Shown here piece by piece: positions 53,610 through 63,983 of a stretch of 64,000 nucleotides of DNA. Origin of the DNA: Pantoea anthophila (GTDB taxonomy: Bacteria; Pseudomonadota; Gammaproteobacteria; Enterobacterales; Enterobacteriaceae). Every line of letters starts with the position of its first letter. The stretch's first letter is position 1. The stretch is from the NCBI RefSeq assembly GCF_006494375.1, contig NZ_VHIZ01000041.1, positions 174,229 to 238,228 of the forward strand, read 5' to 3'. Below the pieces are notes generated by a model. The model was not told the DNA's origin, did no database searches, and saw nothing but the letters and a program-made list of their open reading frames with translations. Both the position numbers and the translations under genes were made by a program.

Positions 53610-54956
53610 TTACGGGGTGGGCGCGGACCAGCGCAGCGTGACGCACAGGCCGCTGCCGGGACGCTGGCTGAAGCTCACCTGCATCCCGTGCAGCTGGGCA
53701 ATATTACGCACAATCGAGAGTCCTAGTCCGCTGCCACTCTTCTCCTGACCGGGCGGTCGCCAGAAACGCTCACCAAGACGTTGCCGGTCGGCTTCACTCA
53801 ATCCCTCGCCGTTATCCTCCACCGCCAAGCTGTTCGCCTGTAACCGCACATCAACTTCACTGCCTGCTGGCGTATAACGAATGGCGTTATCCAGCAGATT
53901 ACGCACCAGCAGTGACAGCAGCAGCGCATGCCCCTGAATCTGCGGATCGGCGTCGGCATGCAGCCGCAGCGTCACGCCCGCTTTATCCGCCAGCGGCAGC
54001 TGGGCGGCCAGCGTCTCCTGAACCGTGCGCTTCAGCGCCACCGGCCCGAAGGCACTGCGCGCATCGTCGGCTTCCACCCGCGAGAGCGTCAGCAGCTGAT
54101 CCACCAGCCGCGTGGCGCGCAGGATCCCGGCATCCAGCTGCTGCAGCGCATGGGTGCGCATCACCTCATCATCCGCCGTCAGCTGAATGACCTCGCTTTG
54201 CACCTGCAGTGCAGCCAGCGGACTGCGCAGCTCGTGCGCCGCATCGGCGGTAAAGCGCCGTTCGCGCTGCATCATGGCGCTGATGCGGCGGAAGAGGCCA
54301 TTCAGCGCCACCATCAGCGGCTGGACCTCTTTCGGCACCCGCCCGGCCTGCAGCGGCGTATCATCATCGGGCGCGCGCTGCGCCAGCTGCTTCGCCAGCC
54401 TCTTCAGCGGGCGCAGTTCAGACCAGACCAGCCCCATCAGCAGCAGCAACATAAACGGCAGCGCGATCAACCAGGGCAGCACGCTCGCTTTCATTACGTC
54501 CTGCGTCATGTCATCCCGGTATTCCAGCTCCTGGCCGACCACCACACGAAACTGCTTGTCGGGAGTGGTGAGCCAGACAAACCGCCAGCGGTCATCATCA
54601 TTCGTGAGCTGACCTTCATGGAATCCCTGAGACGCTGCGTCGAACGGCAGATAGCGGCCATTATCCCCATCGTTCATCACCTGCCTGCCGTCATGCGTGA
54701 AGACGGCAAACGCCAGGGCGTCATCATCCTGTTCGCCGCGATGGTGGTGCAGGATCGCTTTGGTTTTTGGCAGCGTGGTGTTCTCCAGCGTCGAAAAATC
54801 CAGTGTCAGCAGACGCTTTGCCAGCAGCATCTGCTGGGTATCGAAGAGTTCATCCAGGGTTTCACGCGTCTGATGCCAGGCACTGAGGCTGGCGCTGACC
54901 CAGCAGAGAGCGACCAGCAGCACAAAACCGATGCCAAGCCGCAGAAACAGGCTCAT
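53610..54956 (-). CDS. qseC: Sensor histidine kinase QseC
   Basis: 448 residues (E. coli 449). Membrane helices at about 6-26 and 158-177 flank a periplasmic sensor; a HAMP segment precedes the phospho-acceptor H241 in [15 protein letters not shown]-binding boxes are [10 protein letters not shown] and [10 protein letters not shown]. In E. coli it answers to autoinducer-3 and catecholamines and phosphorylates QseB. I took ATG 54956, which overlaps the qseB stop as ATGA; ATG 54965 is possible. Confidence 0.93.
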   Translation of the reverse strand: MSLFLRLGIGFVLLVALCWVSASLSAWHQTRETLDELFDTQQMLLAKRLLTLDFSTLENTTLPKTKAILHHHRGEQDDDALAFAVFTHDGRQVMNDGDNGRYLPFDAASQGFHEGQLTNDDDRWRFVWLTTPDKQFRVVVGQELEYRDDMTQDVMKASVLPWLIALPFMLLLLMGLVWSELRPLKRLAKQLAQRAPDDDTPLQAGRVPKEVQPLMVALNGLFRRISAMMQRERRFTADAAHELRSPLAALQVQSEVIQLTADDEVMRTHALQQLDAGILRATRLVDQLLTLSRVEADDARSAFGPVALKRTVQETLAAQLPLADKAGVTLRLHADADPQIQGHALLLSLLVRNLLDNAIRYTPAGSEVDVRLQANSLAVEDNGEGLSEADRQRLGERFWRPPGQEKSGSGLGLSIVRNIAQLHGMQVSFSQRPGSGLCVTLRWSAPTP

Positions 54957-55624
54957 TGATCGCATTCAGCGGCTCCCAGGGTATAGCCGACGCCGTGCAG
55001 CGTGCGGATGAACTGACTGCCCAGTTTTTTACGCAGATGATGGATATGCACCTCCACCGCATTGCTGGAGACATCGGCATCCCAGCTGTAGAGCTTCTCC
55101 TCCAGCTGGCTGCGCGTCAGTACCCGGCCGGGGTTTCGCATAAACAGCTCCAGCAGCGCCAGCTCCCGGTTTTTCAGCGCAATGGTTTCCCCCTCACGCA
55201 TCACGCTGTGACCGCCGGGGATCAGCACCACATTGCCGTGACGAAGTTCAGGCTGAAGCTGACCGTGCCGACGGCGAATCAACGCCTGCAGGCGCGCGGC
55301 CACCTCGGTCAGGGCAAAAGGTTTACACAGATAGTCATCGGCGCCCTGCTGCAGCCCTTCGACCCGCTGGTCGAGTGCATCGCGCGCGGTCAGGATTAAC
55401 ACCGGAACATCTTTGCCCTGCTGCCGCCACTGTCGCAGAATATCGAGCCCGTCGCGTTCGGGCAGAGAGAGATCCAGAATCACCGCATCCCAGGGGGCCG
55501 CGTCCAGCGCGTTAAAGCCCGCCTCACCGGAGGTAAACCAGTCAACGCTGAAGCCCAGCCTGCTCAGCCCTGCCTTAATACCGTCACCAATTAAGCGATC
55601 GTCTTCAATCAGTAAAATACGCAT
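54953..55624 (-). CDS. qseB: Response regulator QseB
   Basis: 223 residues of the OmpR/PhoB class from ATG 55624 ([20 protein letters not shown]). The receiver has acidic pocket D8-D9, phospho-acceptor D51 and Lys in CKPFAL; the C-terminal winged helix ends [30 protein letters not shown]. It is coupled to qseC by a four-base overlap and divergent from ygiW. TTAAGAA repeats in the gap (55711-55729) are its probable binding site, as PmrA/QseB boxes have this form. Confidence 0.93.
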   Translation of the reverse strand: MRILLIEDDRLIGDGIKAGLSRLGFSVDWFTSGEAGFNALDAAPWDAVILDLSLPERDGLDILRQWRQQGKDVPVLILTARDALDQRVEGLQQGADDYLCKPFALTEVAARLQALIRRRHGQLQPELRHGNVVLIPGGHSVMREGETIALKNRELALLELFMRNPGRVLTRSQLEEKLYSWDADVSSNAVEVHIHHLRKKLGSQFIRTLHGVGYTLGAAECDQ

Positions 55625-55710
55625 GATGTCTCCCTGTTCCGATAGCGTTTTATACGAAGCCACCTCCTGCTTGTACAGCGGATTCCGGCAAATATCGTCT
55701 ATTTTTAATG

Positions 55711-55729
55711 CTTAAGAAGCTGTTAAGAA
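55711..55729. promoter_or_regulatory. QseB/PmrA-type box in qseB-ygiW gap
   Basis: CTTAAG-AAGCT-GTTAAG fits the YTTAAK-N5-YTTAAK pattern I recall for PmrA/QseB with one departure; seen otherwise it is a direct repeat of TTAAGAA with an 11-base period (55712, 55723). It lies about 60 bases before ygiW and 90 before qseB. Confidence 0.65.
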
Positions 55730-55786
55730 CTCTGTGGTCAACTGGGCCTGTTCCACCCGGACCGACCACTAAAAAAGGGGTACACC

Positions 55787-56194
55787 ATGAAAAAGCACGC
55801 TGCTATTCTGACCGTCGTTATGCTGGCTTCCGCGCCGGTTTTTGCTGCACAGCAGGGCGGATTTGTTGATCCCAGTGCGCCCGCCGCACAGACGAAGGCT
55901 GCCGCTGGCCAGGGCGGTTTTCGTGCCGACCAGACCAGTGTGGTGACGGTGAAGCAGGCGGAAGAGATGAAAGATGACAGCTGGATCACCGTGCGCGGCA
56001 AGCTGGAGAAACAGATCGGCGATGAAGATTATCTGTTCCGCGACCAGACCGGCACGATGAAAGTCGAAATCGACCACAAGCACTGGAACGGCCAGACCAT
56101 CTCACCGAAAGACAATGTTGAGCTGACGGGTGAGCTGGATAAAGATTTCAACAGCATTGAGATGGACGTCAAACAGGTTAAGAAACTGCCTTAA
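55787..56194 (+). CDS. ygiW: YgiW, periplasmic OB-fold stress protein
   Basis: 135 residues: a signal peptide (MKKHAAILTVVMLASAPVFA) and a YgiW/YdeI (BOF) OB-fold domain (about 50-135: DSWITVRGKLEKQIGDEDYLFRD; VEIDHKHWNGQTISPKDNVELTGELD). In E. coli and Salmonella the family helps resistance to hydrogen peroxide, metals and antimicrobial peptides. Divergent from qseBC as in E. coli; a Pro/Ala/Gln linker follows the signal peptide. Confidence 0.93.
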   Translation: MKKHAAILTVVMLASAPVFAAQQGGFVDPSAPAAQTKAAAGQGGFRADQTSVVTVKQAEEMKDDSWITVRGKLEKQIGDEDYLFRDQTGTMKVEIDHKHWNGQTISPKDNVELTGELDKDFNSIEMDVKQVKKLP

Positions 56195-56207
56195 TCTTTT
56201 TTTCAGG

Positions 56208-56229
56208 CCCGCGCCTCTCCCGGCGCGGG
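56208..56229 (+). terminator. Hairpin after ygiW
   Basis: CCCGCGCC, loop TCTCCC, GGCGCGGG, then a pyrimidine-rich stretch (ACGCTTTCCTCC), 14 bases after the ygiW stop. A weak-tailed terminator; the T run lies before the stem. Confidence 0.6.
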
Positions 56230-56383
56230 ACGCTTTCCTCCTCTGTCCATCTCCTCTCTGTCTGGTGCTGAACCCTTGCTGCCCGTTTTTTCCGGCGTTA
56301 AGTTTGCCAGCCGCCTGAGACTGCCTTCACGATCCTTTTTTCAGCCCCTCTCCTGCCCTAATTCAAATTCTCGCCCGCGTAAG

Positions 56384-56395
56384 CGAAACGTTTCG
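56384..56395. promoter_or_regulatory. Upstream RbsR operator
   Basis: CGAAACGTTTCG, a perfect 12-base palindrome within AGCGAAACGTTTCGAT. It shares its core with the downstream operator 77 bases further on. A CRP-like half-site TCACA (56403-56407) overlaps its right side, with TTCGA-N6-TCACA as a poor full site. Confidence 0.8.
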
Positions 56396-56424
56396 ATAGC
56401 GATCACAGATTTCTTCTTTGCCGG

Positions 56425-56452
56425 TTGAGTTGATGGCGGCATTTCATACACT
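56425..56452 (+). promoter_or_regulatory. Candidate rbs promoter
   Basis: TTGAGT (56425-56430), a 16-base spacer and TACACT (56447-56452), directly before the downstream RbsR operator and about 35 bases before the rbsD start. The boxes are imperfect, in line with a CRP-dependent promoter. Confidence 0.5.
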
Positions 56453-56457
56453 CCTGT

Positions 56458-56475
56458 CAGCGAAACGTTTCGCTG
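56458..56475. promoter_or_regulatory. Downstream RbsR operator
   Basis: CAGCGAAACGTTTCGCTG, a perfect 18-base palindrome between the candidate promoter and rbsD. This is the known enterobacterial RbsR motif; bound RbsR would block transcription until ribose is present. Confidence 0.9.
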
Positions 56476-56487
56476 TGGAGTGAAAAG

Positions 56488-56907
56488 ATGAAAAAAGGTC
56501 GCCTGTTAAACGCTGAACTCTCTCATGTGATTGCCCGCCTGGGACACACGGATACGCTGACGATTGCGGATGCTGGCCTGCCGATTCCGGCCGGTCCGCA
56601 GCGTATTGATCTGGCGCTCACGCCGGGTACGCCCGATTTTATGCAGGTGGTGAATGCGGTTGCCCTGGAGATGCAGGTAGAAAGCGCCCTGATTGCGGAG
56701 GAGATTCAGCAGCACAATCCCCCTCTTCACCGTGCGCTGATTGCCGCACTCGAAGCCCTGCAGCAGCAGCAGGGGAACGTCATCACCATCCGCTACCTCT
56801 CGCATGAACTGTTCAAACAACACACGCAGCGTAGCCAGGCGGTCATTCGCAGCGGGGAGTGCTCTCCGTTTGCCAATGTCATCCTCAGCGCCGGTGTGAC
56901 CTTCTGA
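56488..56907 (+). CDS. rbsD: D-ribose pyranase RbsD
   Basis: 139 residues, as in E. coli, starting [22 protein letters not shown] with the catalytic His20. It interconverts pyranose and furanose ribose so that RbsK can act. First gene of rbsDACBKR, seven bases before rbsA. Confidence 0.97.
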   Translation: MKKGRLLNAELSHVIARLGHTDTLTIADAGLPIPAGPQRIDLALTPGTPDFMQVVNAVALEMQVESALIAEEIQQHNPPLHRALIAALEALQQQQGNVITIRYLSHELFKQHTQRSQAVIRSGECSPFANVILSAGVTF

Positions 56908-56914
56908 GGCCGCT

Positions 56915-58423
56915 ATGCAACCTTTACTGCAACTCGACGGCATTGAAAAATCCTTTCCGGGGGTGAAAGCCCTTAAGGGTGCCTCGCTGAATGTCCGCGC
57001 AGGTCGCGTGATGGCGCTGGTCGGAGAGAACGGCGCAGGCAAGTCCACCATGATGAAAGTCCTGACCGGGATCTACCAGTATGATGCCGGTACGCTGCGC
57101 TGGCTCGGCAAAGAGACCCGCTTCAGTGGGCCGAAAGCGTCGCAGGAAGCGGGCATTGGCATCATCCATCAGGAACTGAACCTGATCCCGCAGTTAACCG
57201 TGGCGGAGAACATTTTTCTTGGTCGCGAATATGTCAGCCGGTTTGGCCGCATTCAGTGGCAACGCATGTATGCCGAAGCCGACGCGCTGCTCAAACGCCT
57301 CAATCTGCGCTTCAGCAGCCACAAGCTGGTGGGCGAGCTGTCGATTGGCGATCAGCAAATGGTCGAAATCGCCAAAGTGCTGAGCTTTGAATCGCAGGTG
57401 ATCATCATGGATGAGCCGACCGACGCGCTGACCGACACCGAAACGCTGTCACTGTTCCGGGTGATCAATGAGCTGAAAGCGCAGGGCTGCGGCATCGTCT
57501 ACATCTCGCATCGCATGAAAGAGATCTTTGAGATCTGCGATGACGTCACGGTGTTCCGCGACGGGCAGTTTATTGCGGAGCGTCCGGTCAGCGCGCTGAC
57601 CGAAGAGAGCCTGATCGAGATGATGGTCGGGCGCAAACTGGAAGATCAATATCCCCGTCTGGATCAGGCGCCCGGCGACGTGCGCCTGAAAGTGGAAAAC
57701 GTCAGCGGACCGGGCGTGGATAAGGTCAGCTTCAGCCTGCGCAAAGGCGAAATTCTGGGTATCTCCGGCCTGATGGGCGCGGGCCGTACCGAACTGATGA
57801 AGGTGCTTTACGGCGCGCTGCCGCGCCACGAAGGCAAACTGTGGCTCAGCGGCCGCGAAGTGGTAACGCGTTCGCCACAGGATGGGCTGGCTAACGGCAT
57901 CGTCTATATCTCCGAGGATCGTAAGCGCGACGGCCTGGTGCTGGGCATGTCGGTAAAAGAGAACATGTCGCTGACGGCGTTACGTTATTTCAGTCGCGGC
58001 AGCGGGTCACTGAAGCACGCGGCAGAGCAGCTGGCGGTCGGCGATTTTATCCGGCTGTTCAATGTGAAAACGCCCTCAATGGAGCAGCCGATTGGCCTGC
58101 TTTCCGGGGGTAACCAGCAGAAAGTGGCGATTGCCCGCGGACTGATGACCCGGCCCAACGTACTGATTCTGGACGAACCGACCCGCGGTGTGGATGTCGG
58201 CGCGAAGAAAGAGATTTATCAACTGATTAACCAGTTCAAGGCCGAAGGGCTGAGCATCATCCTCGTTTCCTCGGAAATGCCGGAAGTGCTGGGCATGAGC
58301 GACCGGATTCTGGTGATGCATGAAGGCCGTATCAGCGGCGAATTTTCCCGGGAAGACGCCACTCAGGAACGTCTGATGGCCGCCGCCGTAGGCAAGCAAC
58401 ACAGCGAGGATTTAGTGGTATGA
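56915..58423 (+). CDS. rbsA: Ribose ABC transporter ATP-binding protein RbsA
   Basis: 502 residues (E. coli 501) with two ABC cassettes: Walker [10 protein letters not shown] near 40 and signature [12 protein letters not shown] in the first; degenerate GLMGAGRTE and [15 protein letters not shown] in the second. It powers the RbsACB importer. It overlaps rbsC by four bases. Confidence 0.97.
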   Translation: MQPLLQLDGIEKSFPGVKALKGASLNVRAGRVMALVGENGAGKSTMMKVLTGIYQYDAGTLRWLGKETRFSGPKASQEAGIGIIHQELNLIPQLTVAENIFLGREYVSRFGRIQWQRMYAEADALLKRLNLRFSSHKLVGELSIGDQQMVEIAKVLSFESQVIIMDEPTDALTDTETLSLFRVINELKAQGCGIVYISHRMKEIFEICDDVTVFRDGQFIAERPVSALTEESLIEMMVGRKLEDQYPRLDQAPGDVRLKVENVSGPGVDKVSFSLRKGEILGISGLMGAGRTELMKVLYGALPRHEGKLWLSGREVVTRSPQDGLANGIVYISEDRKRDGLVLGMSVKENMSLTALRYFSRGSGSLKHAAEQLAVGDFIRLFNVKTPSMEQPIGLLSGGNQQKVAIARGLMTRPNVLILDEPTRGVDVGAKKEIYQLINQFKAEGLSIILVSSEMPEVLGMSDRILVMHEGRISGEFSREDATQERLMAAAVGKQHSEDLVV

Positions 58424-59391
58424 CAACCCAAACGTTACCTGCCAGCCGCCGCTGGTTTAGCAAAAGCTGGTTACTGGAGCAGAAGTCGCTGATTGCGCTG
58501 ATGGTGCTGATCGCCGTGGTCGCCAGTCAGAGTCCGAACTTCTTTACCGTCGCGAACCTGTTCAACATCCTGCAGCAGACCTCAGTGAATGCCATTATGG
58601 CGGTCGGGATGACGCTGGTGATCCTGACTTCCGGTATCGACCTCTCTGTGGGATCGCTGCTGGCACTGACCGGTGCGGTAGGCGCGTCGCTGGTGGGTAT
58701 GGAGGTCAATGCCCTGGTGGCGGTGGCGGCCTCGCTGGCGCTGGGAGCGGCAATCGGTGCCCTGACCGGCACCATCGTGGCGCGCGGCAGGGTACAGGCG
58801 TTTATTGCCACGCTGGTCATGATGCTGCTGTTACGCGGCGTTACCATGGTCTATACCGACGGCAGCCCGATTAACACCGGATTCAGCGCCAATGCCGATT
58901 TGCTGGGCTGGTTTGGGATTGGTCGCCCGCTGGGTGTGCCTGCACCCGTCTGGCTGATGGCGCTGGTCTTTATCGCCGCCTGGTACATGCTGCAGCATAC
59001 CCGCCTGGGCCGTTATATCTATGCGCTGGGCGGTAACGAAGCGGCTACCCGTCTCTCCGGCATCAATGTGAATCGCGTCAAAATCATCGTCTATTCACTG
59101 AGTGGCATGCTGGCGGCGCTGGCGGGCACGATTGAAGTGGCCCGTCTCTCTTCGGCACAGCCTACTGCGGGCACCGGCTACGAGCTGGATGCGATTGCCG
59201 CGGTGGTGCTGGGTGGCACCAGTCTGGCGGGCGGTAAAGGGCGTATTTTCGGCACGCTGATCGGTGCGCTGATCCTCGGCTTCCTGAACAACGGCCTGAA
59301 CCTGATGGGCGTCTCTTCTTACTACCAGATGATCGTTAAAGCGGTAGTCATCCTGCTGGCGGTGCTGGTGGATAATAAAAGCAGTAAATAA
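58420..59391 (+). CDS. rbsC: Ribose ABC transporter permease RbsC
   Basis: 323 residues (E. coli 321) with about ten membrane helices. [23 protein letters not shown] and [22 protein letters not shown] are family marks. It makes the membrane channel for ribose. It is coupled to rbsA by an ATGA overlap. Confidence 0.97.
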   Translation: MTTQTLPASRRWFSKSWLLEQKSLIALMVLIAVVASQSPNFFTVANLFNILQQTSVNAIMAVGMTLVILTSGIDLSVGSLLALTGAVGASLVGMEVNALVAVAASLALGAAIGALTGTIVARGRVQAFIATLVMMLLLRGVTMVYTDGSPINTGFSANADLLGWFGIGRPLGVPAPVWLMALVFIAAWYMLQHTRLGRYIYALGGNEAATRLSGINVNRVKIIVYSLSGMLAALAGTIEVARLSSAQPTAGTGYELDAIAAVVLGGTSLAGGKGRIFGTLIGALILGFLNNGLNLMGVSSYYQMIVKAVVILLAVLVDNKSSK

Positions 59392-59416
59392 CTCTGACCT
59401 TACACAGGATAATAAG

Positions 59417-60292
59417 ATGAAAAAGTTAACCGCACTGGCCATCATCCTTGGCGCAACCCTCAGTACCAGCGCCATGGCAAAAGAGACCATCGCCCTGGTG
59501 GTTTCGACCCTCAATAACCCCTTCTTCGTTTCGCTGAAAGAGGGTGCGCAGAAAGAAGCCGATAAGCTGGGCTACAACCTGGTGGTGCTGGATTCACAAA
59601 ACAATCCGGCGAAAGAGCTGGCAAACGTGCAGGATCTGACGGTGCGCGGCACTAAACTGCTGCTGATCAACCCTACCGACTCGGATGCTGTAGGTAATGC
59701 CGTGAAGATGGCTAATCAGGCGAACATCCCGGTCATCACACTGGATCGCGTCGCGTCACAGGGCAAAGTTGTCAGCCATGTCGCCTCCGATAACCGGTTC
59801 GGCGGTAAAATGGCCGGTGACTTCATCGCCAAAAAAGTCGGTGAAAACGCGAAAATTATTGAGCTGCAGGGCATTGCCGGGACCTCCGCGGCCCGTGAAC
59901 GTGGCGAAGGTTTCAAACAGGCGGCCGATGCGCATAAGTTCCAGATCCTCGCCAGCCAGCCCGCTGACTTTGACCGCACCAAAGGGCTGAACGTTATGCA
60001 GAACCTGCTGCAGGCCCACCCGGATGTGCAGGCCGTCTTCGCGCAGAACGATGAAATGGCTCTGGGTGCTCTGCGCGCGCTGCAGACCGCCGGTAAAACC
60101 GGTGTGATCGTGGTCGGTTTTGACGGCACGGCGGATGGCGTGAAAGCGGTAGAAAGTGGCAAACTGTCCGCGACCGTGGCACAGATGCCGGACAAAATTG
60201 GCATGATCGGCGTGGATACCGCTGATAAAGTGCTGAAGAGTGAAAAAGTGCAGGCGATCAATCCGGTCGACCTGAAGCTGGTCACTCAATAA
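59417..60292 (+). CDS. rbsB: Periplasmic ribose-binding protein RbsB
   Basis: 291 residues (E. coli 296) with a signal peptide [21 protein letters not shown] and mature start [20 protein letters not shown]. The ribose-site residues are carried by [13 protein letters not shown], and [13 protein letters not shown]. It also serves as ligand carrier for the Trg chemoreceptor in E. coli. A perfect hairpin follows 21 bases after its stop. Confidence 0.97.
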   Translation: MKKLTALAIILGATLSTSAMAKETIALVVSTLNNPFFVSLKEGAQKEADKLGYNLVVLDSQNNPAKELANVQDLTVRGTKLLLINPTDSDAVGNAVKMANQANIPVITLDRVASQGKVVSHVASDNRFGGKMAGDFIAKKVGENAKIIELQGIAGTSAARERGEGFKQAADAHKFQILASQPADFDRTKGLNVMQNLLQAHPDVQAVFAQNDEMALGALRALQTAGKTGVIVVGFDGTADGVKAVESGKLSATVAQMPDKIGMIGVDTADKVLKSEKVQAINPVDLKLVTQ

Positions 60293-60313
60293 CTCAAAGA
60301 AAAGCAGGGCACC

Positions 60314-60334
60314 GCGCCACCCTTCCGGTGGCGC
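60314..60334 (+). terminator. Hairpin between rbsB and rbsK
   Basis: GCGCCACC, loop CTTCC, GGTGGCGC, with ACTTATTCC after it. Probably an attenuator or 3' stabiliser that keeps rbsB mRNA more abundant than rbsKR; too few T for a full terminator. Confidence 0.6.
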
Positions 60335-60354
60335 ACTTATTCCGGACTCCCCTA

Positions 60355-61284
60355 ATGAGCAAAAACGCAAAACTGGCCGTTCTTGGCAGCATTAACGCTG
60401 ACCACATCCTTAATCTGGCGCACTTTCCTCGTCCCGGTGAAACGGTGATCGGGCAGAATTATCAGATTGCGTTTGGCGGTAAAGGTGCGAATCAGGCGGT
60501 TGCCGCCGGTCGCGCAGGAGCCGATATCGCCTTTATCGCCTGTGTGGGCGCTGACGACATGGGTGAACGGATTCGTCAGCAGCTGGCGCAGGACAATATT
60601 GATACCACCCCGGTTGAAGTGGTTGCGGGTGAATCTACCGGCGTGGCGATGATTTTCGTTAACGGTGACGGCGAAAACAGTATCGGTATCTACGCCGGTG
60701 CCAACGCGGCGTTAACGCCTGCCTGCGTGGCGCGTCATCAGCCGGTCATCGCTGCAGCCGATGCGCTTCTTATGCAGCTGGAGTCACCGCTGGAGAGCGT
60801 ACTGGCCGCGGCCACGTTTGCCCGACAGCATCAGACCCAGGTGATTCTCAATCCGGCCCCGGCCACCCCGCTCTCTGACGACCTGCTGGCGCTGGTCGAC
60901 ATTATTACGCCGAATGAGACCGAAGCGGAGAGCCTGACCGGCATCGCCGTCAACAGCGATGAAGATGCTGCCCGCGCCGCGGCAGTGTTACATGCAAAGG
61001 GCATCGGCACGGTGTTGATTACGCTGGGGCGCCGCGGCGTCTGGCTGAGCGAACAGGGTGAGGGCCAGCGCATTGCAGGCTTCAGCGTGAAGGCGATCGA
61101 TACTATCGCGGCGGGCGATACCTTTAATGGTGCGTTTATTACCGCACGACTGGAGCAGAAGCCGATCTATGAGGCCGTACGATTTGCCCACGCCGCCGCC
61201 GCGATTGCCGTGACCCGCTCGGGTGCGCAGCCCTCCGTGCCCTGGCGCGCGGAGATCGATGAATTTTTGCAGCAGCAGGGCTAA
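60355..61284 (+). CDS. rbsK: Ribokinase
   Basis: 309 residues, as in E. coli, from ATG 60355. PfkB signatures: [21 protein letters not shown] near 42 and [13 protein letters not shown] with the catalytic Asp near 255. It makes ribose 5-phosphate with ATP. The frame from 60328 begins inside the hairpin region and is not needed. Followed by rbsR after 13 bases or less. Confidence 0.96.
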   Translation: MSKNAKLAVLGSINADHILNLAHFPRPGETVIGQNYQIAFGGKGANQAVAAGRAGADIAFIACVGADDMGERIRQQLAQDNIDTTPVEVVAGESTGVAMIFVNGDGENSIGIYAGANAALTPACVARHQPVIAAADALLMQLESPLESVLAAATFARQHQTQVILNPAPATPLSDDLLALVDIITPNETEAESLTGIAVNSDEDAARAAAVLHAKGIGTVLITLGRRGVWLSEQGEGQRIAGFSVKAIDTIAAGDTFNGAFITARLEQKPIYEAVRFAHAAAAIAVTRSGAQPSVPWRAEIDEFLQQQG

Positions 61285-61297
61285 GCGCTTGAGTACC

Positions 61298-62281
61298 ATG
61301 AAAGATGTCGCTCGCCTGGCGGGCGTCTCTACCTCCACCGTCTCGCACGTCATCAACAACAATCGCTTTGTCAGTGAAGGCGTGCGGGAAAAAGTCGAGC
61401 AGGCGATACGTCATCTGAATTACGCCCCCTCGGCACTGGCGCGCAGTCTGAAGATCAACCAGACCCACACGATAGGCATGTTGCTGACCACCAGTAGTAA
61501 CCCGTTCTATGCGGAGGTGGTGCGGGGCGTAGAAGAGAGCTGCTATCAGCGTGGCTACAGCCTGATCCTCTGTAACACCGCCGGGGATGAGGAGCGGATG
61601 AACCGCAGCCTTGAGACGCTGATGCAAAAGCGCGTCGATGGCTTACTGATTATGTGCACCGAAAGTCACCTTCCTTCCGCAGACATTCTGAATCGCTACC
61701 CCTCTATCCCGGCCGTCATGATGGACTGGGCGCCATTTGAAGGGCGGGGCGACATTATTCAGGATAACGCGCTGCTGGGAGGCGAACTGGCAACTCAGCA
61801 TCTTATCGACAGCGGCTATACCCGCATCGCCTGTATCGCCGGCCCGCAGGATAAGACTCCAGCCCGCATGCGTCTGCAGGGGTATCGCAACGCCATGACA
61901 AAAAGCGGCCTTGAGATCCTGCCAGGCTACGTGGTGAGCGGTGACTTTGAATTTCAGGGCGGTTACAACGGGATGGTAGAGCTGCTGGCACTGGACACGC
62001 CACCGGATGCGGTGTTCACCAGCAACGACGCCATGGCGGTCGGCGTTTACCATGCGCTCTATCAGGCGGGACTGCAGGTTCCGCAGCAGATGGCGGTCAT
62101 GGGCTATGACGATATCGAACTGGCGCGCTATCTTTCTCCGCCACTGAGTACCGTTCATCAGCCAAAAGATGCCCTGGGCGAACTGGCGATAGACACCTTG
62201 ATCCATCGTCTCAGCGATCCCGACGCCAGCCAGCAGACGCTGGTGCTGACGCCGGAACTCGTGGTGCGTGGGTCGGCTTAA
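61298..62281 (+). CDS. rbsR: Ribose operon repressor RbsR
   Basis: 327 residues from ATG 61298 ([21 protein letters not shown]); a TTG nine bases earlier (61289) gives LSTMKDV, which parallels MATMKDV of E. coli and may be the true start. LacI-family head with hinge [10 protein letters not shown], then a ribose-binding domain ([18 protein letters not shown]). It represses the operon through the two palindromes before rbsD. Its TAA shares bases with the convergent hsrA stop. Confidence 0.95.
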   Translation: MKDVARLAGVSTSTVSHVINNNRFVSEGVREKVEQAIRHLNYAPSALARSLKINQTHTIGMLLTTSSNPFYAEVVRGVEESCYQRGYSLILCNTAGDEERMNRSLETLMQKRVDGLLIMCTESHLPSADILNRYPSIPAVMMDWAPFEGRGDIIQDNALLGGELATQHLIDSGYTRIACIAGPQDKTPARMRLQGYRNAMTKSGLEILPGYVVSGDFEFQGGYNGMVELLALDTPPDAVFTSNDAMAVGVYHALYQAGLQVPQQMAVMGYDDIELARYLSPPLSTVHQPKDALGELAIDTLIHRLSDPDASQQTLVLTPELVVRGSA

Positions 62282-63678
62282 GCCTTTTTCTTCCTGTCGC
62301 GATTGGTGATCAGGTTACGTCCATCCCCGTTTTTCAGCAGCATAAAGGTCAGCCCGGAGAAGACGGTTATCACGCCCATGGTCAGAAACGTGGCGTGAAA
62401 CTGTGAAATGGTGCTGGTTTCAAACTCCTGATAGAAGCGCAGTACCGCGGCGCTGACGGCCACACCAAAACTGATCGCTAACTGCTGCGTCACGGCCAGC
62501 ACGCTGTTGCCGCCGCTGGCGTTGTCATCATCCAGATCGGCCAGCGTGATCGTGTTCATGGCCGTGAACTGTGTCGACATGGCCATGCCGAGAATAAACA
62601 GCGGCAGTAACAGCACAATAATGCTCTCAGCAGGCGACTGCAGGGAGAAGCTGGCGATCAGAATGCCAATGATGGCGGTAATGCCGACCAGCAGGCGGCG
62701 ATATCCCAGCCAGCGCAGCAGCTGGGTCACCGTAGATTTCGCCAGGATAGAGCCAATCGCGGTGGGAGCCATCATGCAGCCTGCGATAATCGCTGAATAG
62801 CCAAAACCGACCTGCAACATCAGTGGCATTAAAAAGGGCACACAGCCCGTGCCGAGACGTGACGCGATGTTGCCACCGATGCCGACTGAGAAGGTGCGGG
62901 TTTTAAACATCGGCAGGCTGATCAGCGGTGAAGGGTGACGCCGGGCATGCACTATATAGAGAAGTAACAGTACAATCCCGCCCAGTAATATCCCGCCCGC
63001 CAGCCAGGCTGAGACAATCCGCTCGCCAAACAGCTCAATACCGATTGATATCATCACCAGTCCGGCCCCGAATAATAGGAAGCCTGCAAAGTCGAAGCGG
63101 CGCTTGGGGGTGGTGAAGTCCGGCATATATTTGCGTGCAAAGACAATACCGAGAATGCCTATTGGAATGTTGATCAGGAAAATCCAGTGCCAGGTGGCGT
63201 AGGTGACCAGAACGCCGCCCAGCATCGGTCCCAGTATCGGACCCACTAATCCTGGCATGGTGACAAAGTTGAGCACCGGCAGCAGCTCACTGCGCGGATA
63301 GGCCCGCAACAGCGCCAGTCGGGCAACCGGCATCATCATGGCGCCGCCGACGCCCTGCACGATGCGTGACATAACCAGCACCGACAGCGTAGGCGAAAGC
63401 GCACAGGCCAGTGAGCCAAGGGTAAACAGTGACACGGCAACGATAAACACCTTACGCGTGCCGAAGCGATCGGCAAGCCAGCCGCTGACCGGAATCAACA
63501 TAGCAACAGTCAGGGTGTAGCTGATAACGGCGGATTGCATGGCCAGGGGAGAACGATCGAGGCTGGAGGCGATGGCGGGCAGTGCAGTATTCAGTATGGT
63601 GGCGTCGAGTGACTGCATGAAAAAGGCCATGGCAGCTATCCATGGCAAACCGGCCATGCTGCGCGCGGATCTTATCAT
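62278..63678 (-). CDS. hsrA: MFS drug transporter HsrA (YieO), DHA2 type
   Basis: 466 residues from ATG 63678 ([20 protein letters not shown]), with about 14 membrane helices; E. coli HsrA has 475. Helix 1 reads [16 protein letters not shown], the DHA2 mark, and [13 protein letters not shown] is motif A. A proton-driven efflux pump of unknown physiological substrate. It follows rbsR convergently, as in E. coli; yieP, next in E. coli, is absent and the rrn operon follows directly. Confidence 0.9.
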   Translation of the reverse strand: MIRSARSMAGLPWIAAMAFFMQSLDATILNTALPAIASSLDRSPLAMQSAVISYTLTVAMLIPVSGWLADRFGTRKVFIVAVSLFTLGSLACALSPTLSVLVMSRIVQGVGGAMMMPVARLALLRAYPRSELLPVLNFVTMPGLVGPILGPMLGGVLVTYATWHWIFLINIPIGILGIVFARKYMPDFTTPKRRFDFAGFLLFGAGLVMISIGIELFGERIVSAWLAGGILLGGIVLLLLYIVHARRHPSPLISLPMFKTRTFSVGIGGNIASRLGTGCVPFLMPLMLQVGFGYSAIIAGCMMAPTAIGSILAKSTVTQLLRWLGYRRLLVGITAIIGILIASFSLQSPAESIIVLLLPLFILGMAMSTQFTAMNTITLADLDDDNASGGNSVLAVTQQLAISFGVAVSAAVLRFYQEFETSTISQFHATFLTMGVITVFSGLTFMLLKNGDGRNLITNRDRKKKA

Positions 63679-63859
63679 TGAGTGTCCTTCTGGGGTTATC
63701 CTGCGACAAGAAGCAAAATAATAGCACCCGCAATCCGCCACGGCAGGTCTCTTTACAACGTTTAATGGCGGTTTTTGTGCGTTATTCAGGCATGAAACGT
63801 CTGTTTTTAACCCGTTCGTTTAAAAAAGATGCGCTCAGCAAATTAATTCAAAGAAACAC

Positions 63860-63887
63860 TTGTCAGCCCGCGGAAACTCCCTATAAT
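63860..63887 (+). promoter_or_regulatory. rRNA operon promoter P1
   Basis: TTGTCA (63860-63865), a 16-base spacer and a perfect TATAAT (63882-63887), followed by the GC-rich discriminator GCGCCTCC that makes rrn P1 sensitive to ppGpp. AT-rich UP-element-like sequence (63822-63855) lies upstream. The 180 bases between hsrA and this promoter hold no gene. Confidence 0.92.
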
Positions 63888-63977
63888 GCGCCTCCATCGA
63901 CACGGCACACCGGCAACGGGAAACGGGTTGAAGGTTCAGGAGACTGAGCCGCCGGAGAAAAACTTCTGAAAAAGAGG

Positions 63978-63983
63978 TTGACT
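63978..63983 (+). promoter_or_regulatory. -35 box of rRNA operon promoter P2 (cut by window edge)
   Basis: TTGACT at 63978, about 120 bases after P1, in the position and context of rrn P2 (GTTGACTCTGAAGG). The -10 box would lie just past the right window edge, and the 16S gene a few hundred bases further. Confidence 0.8.
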
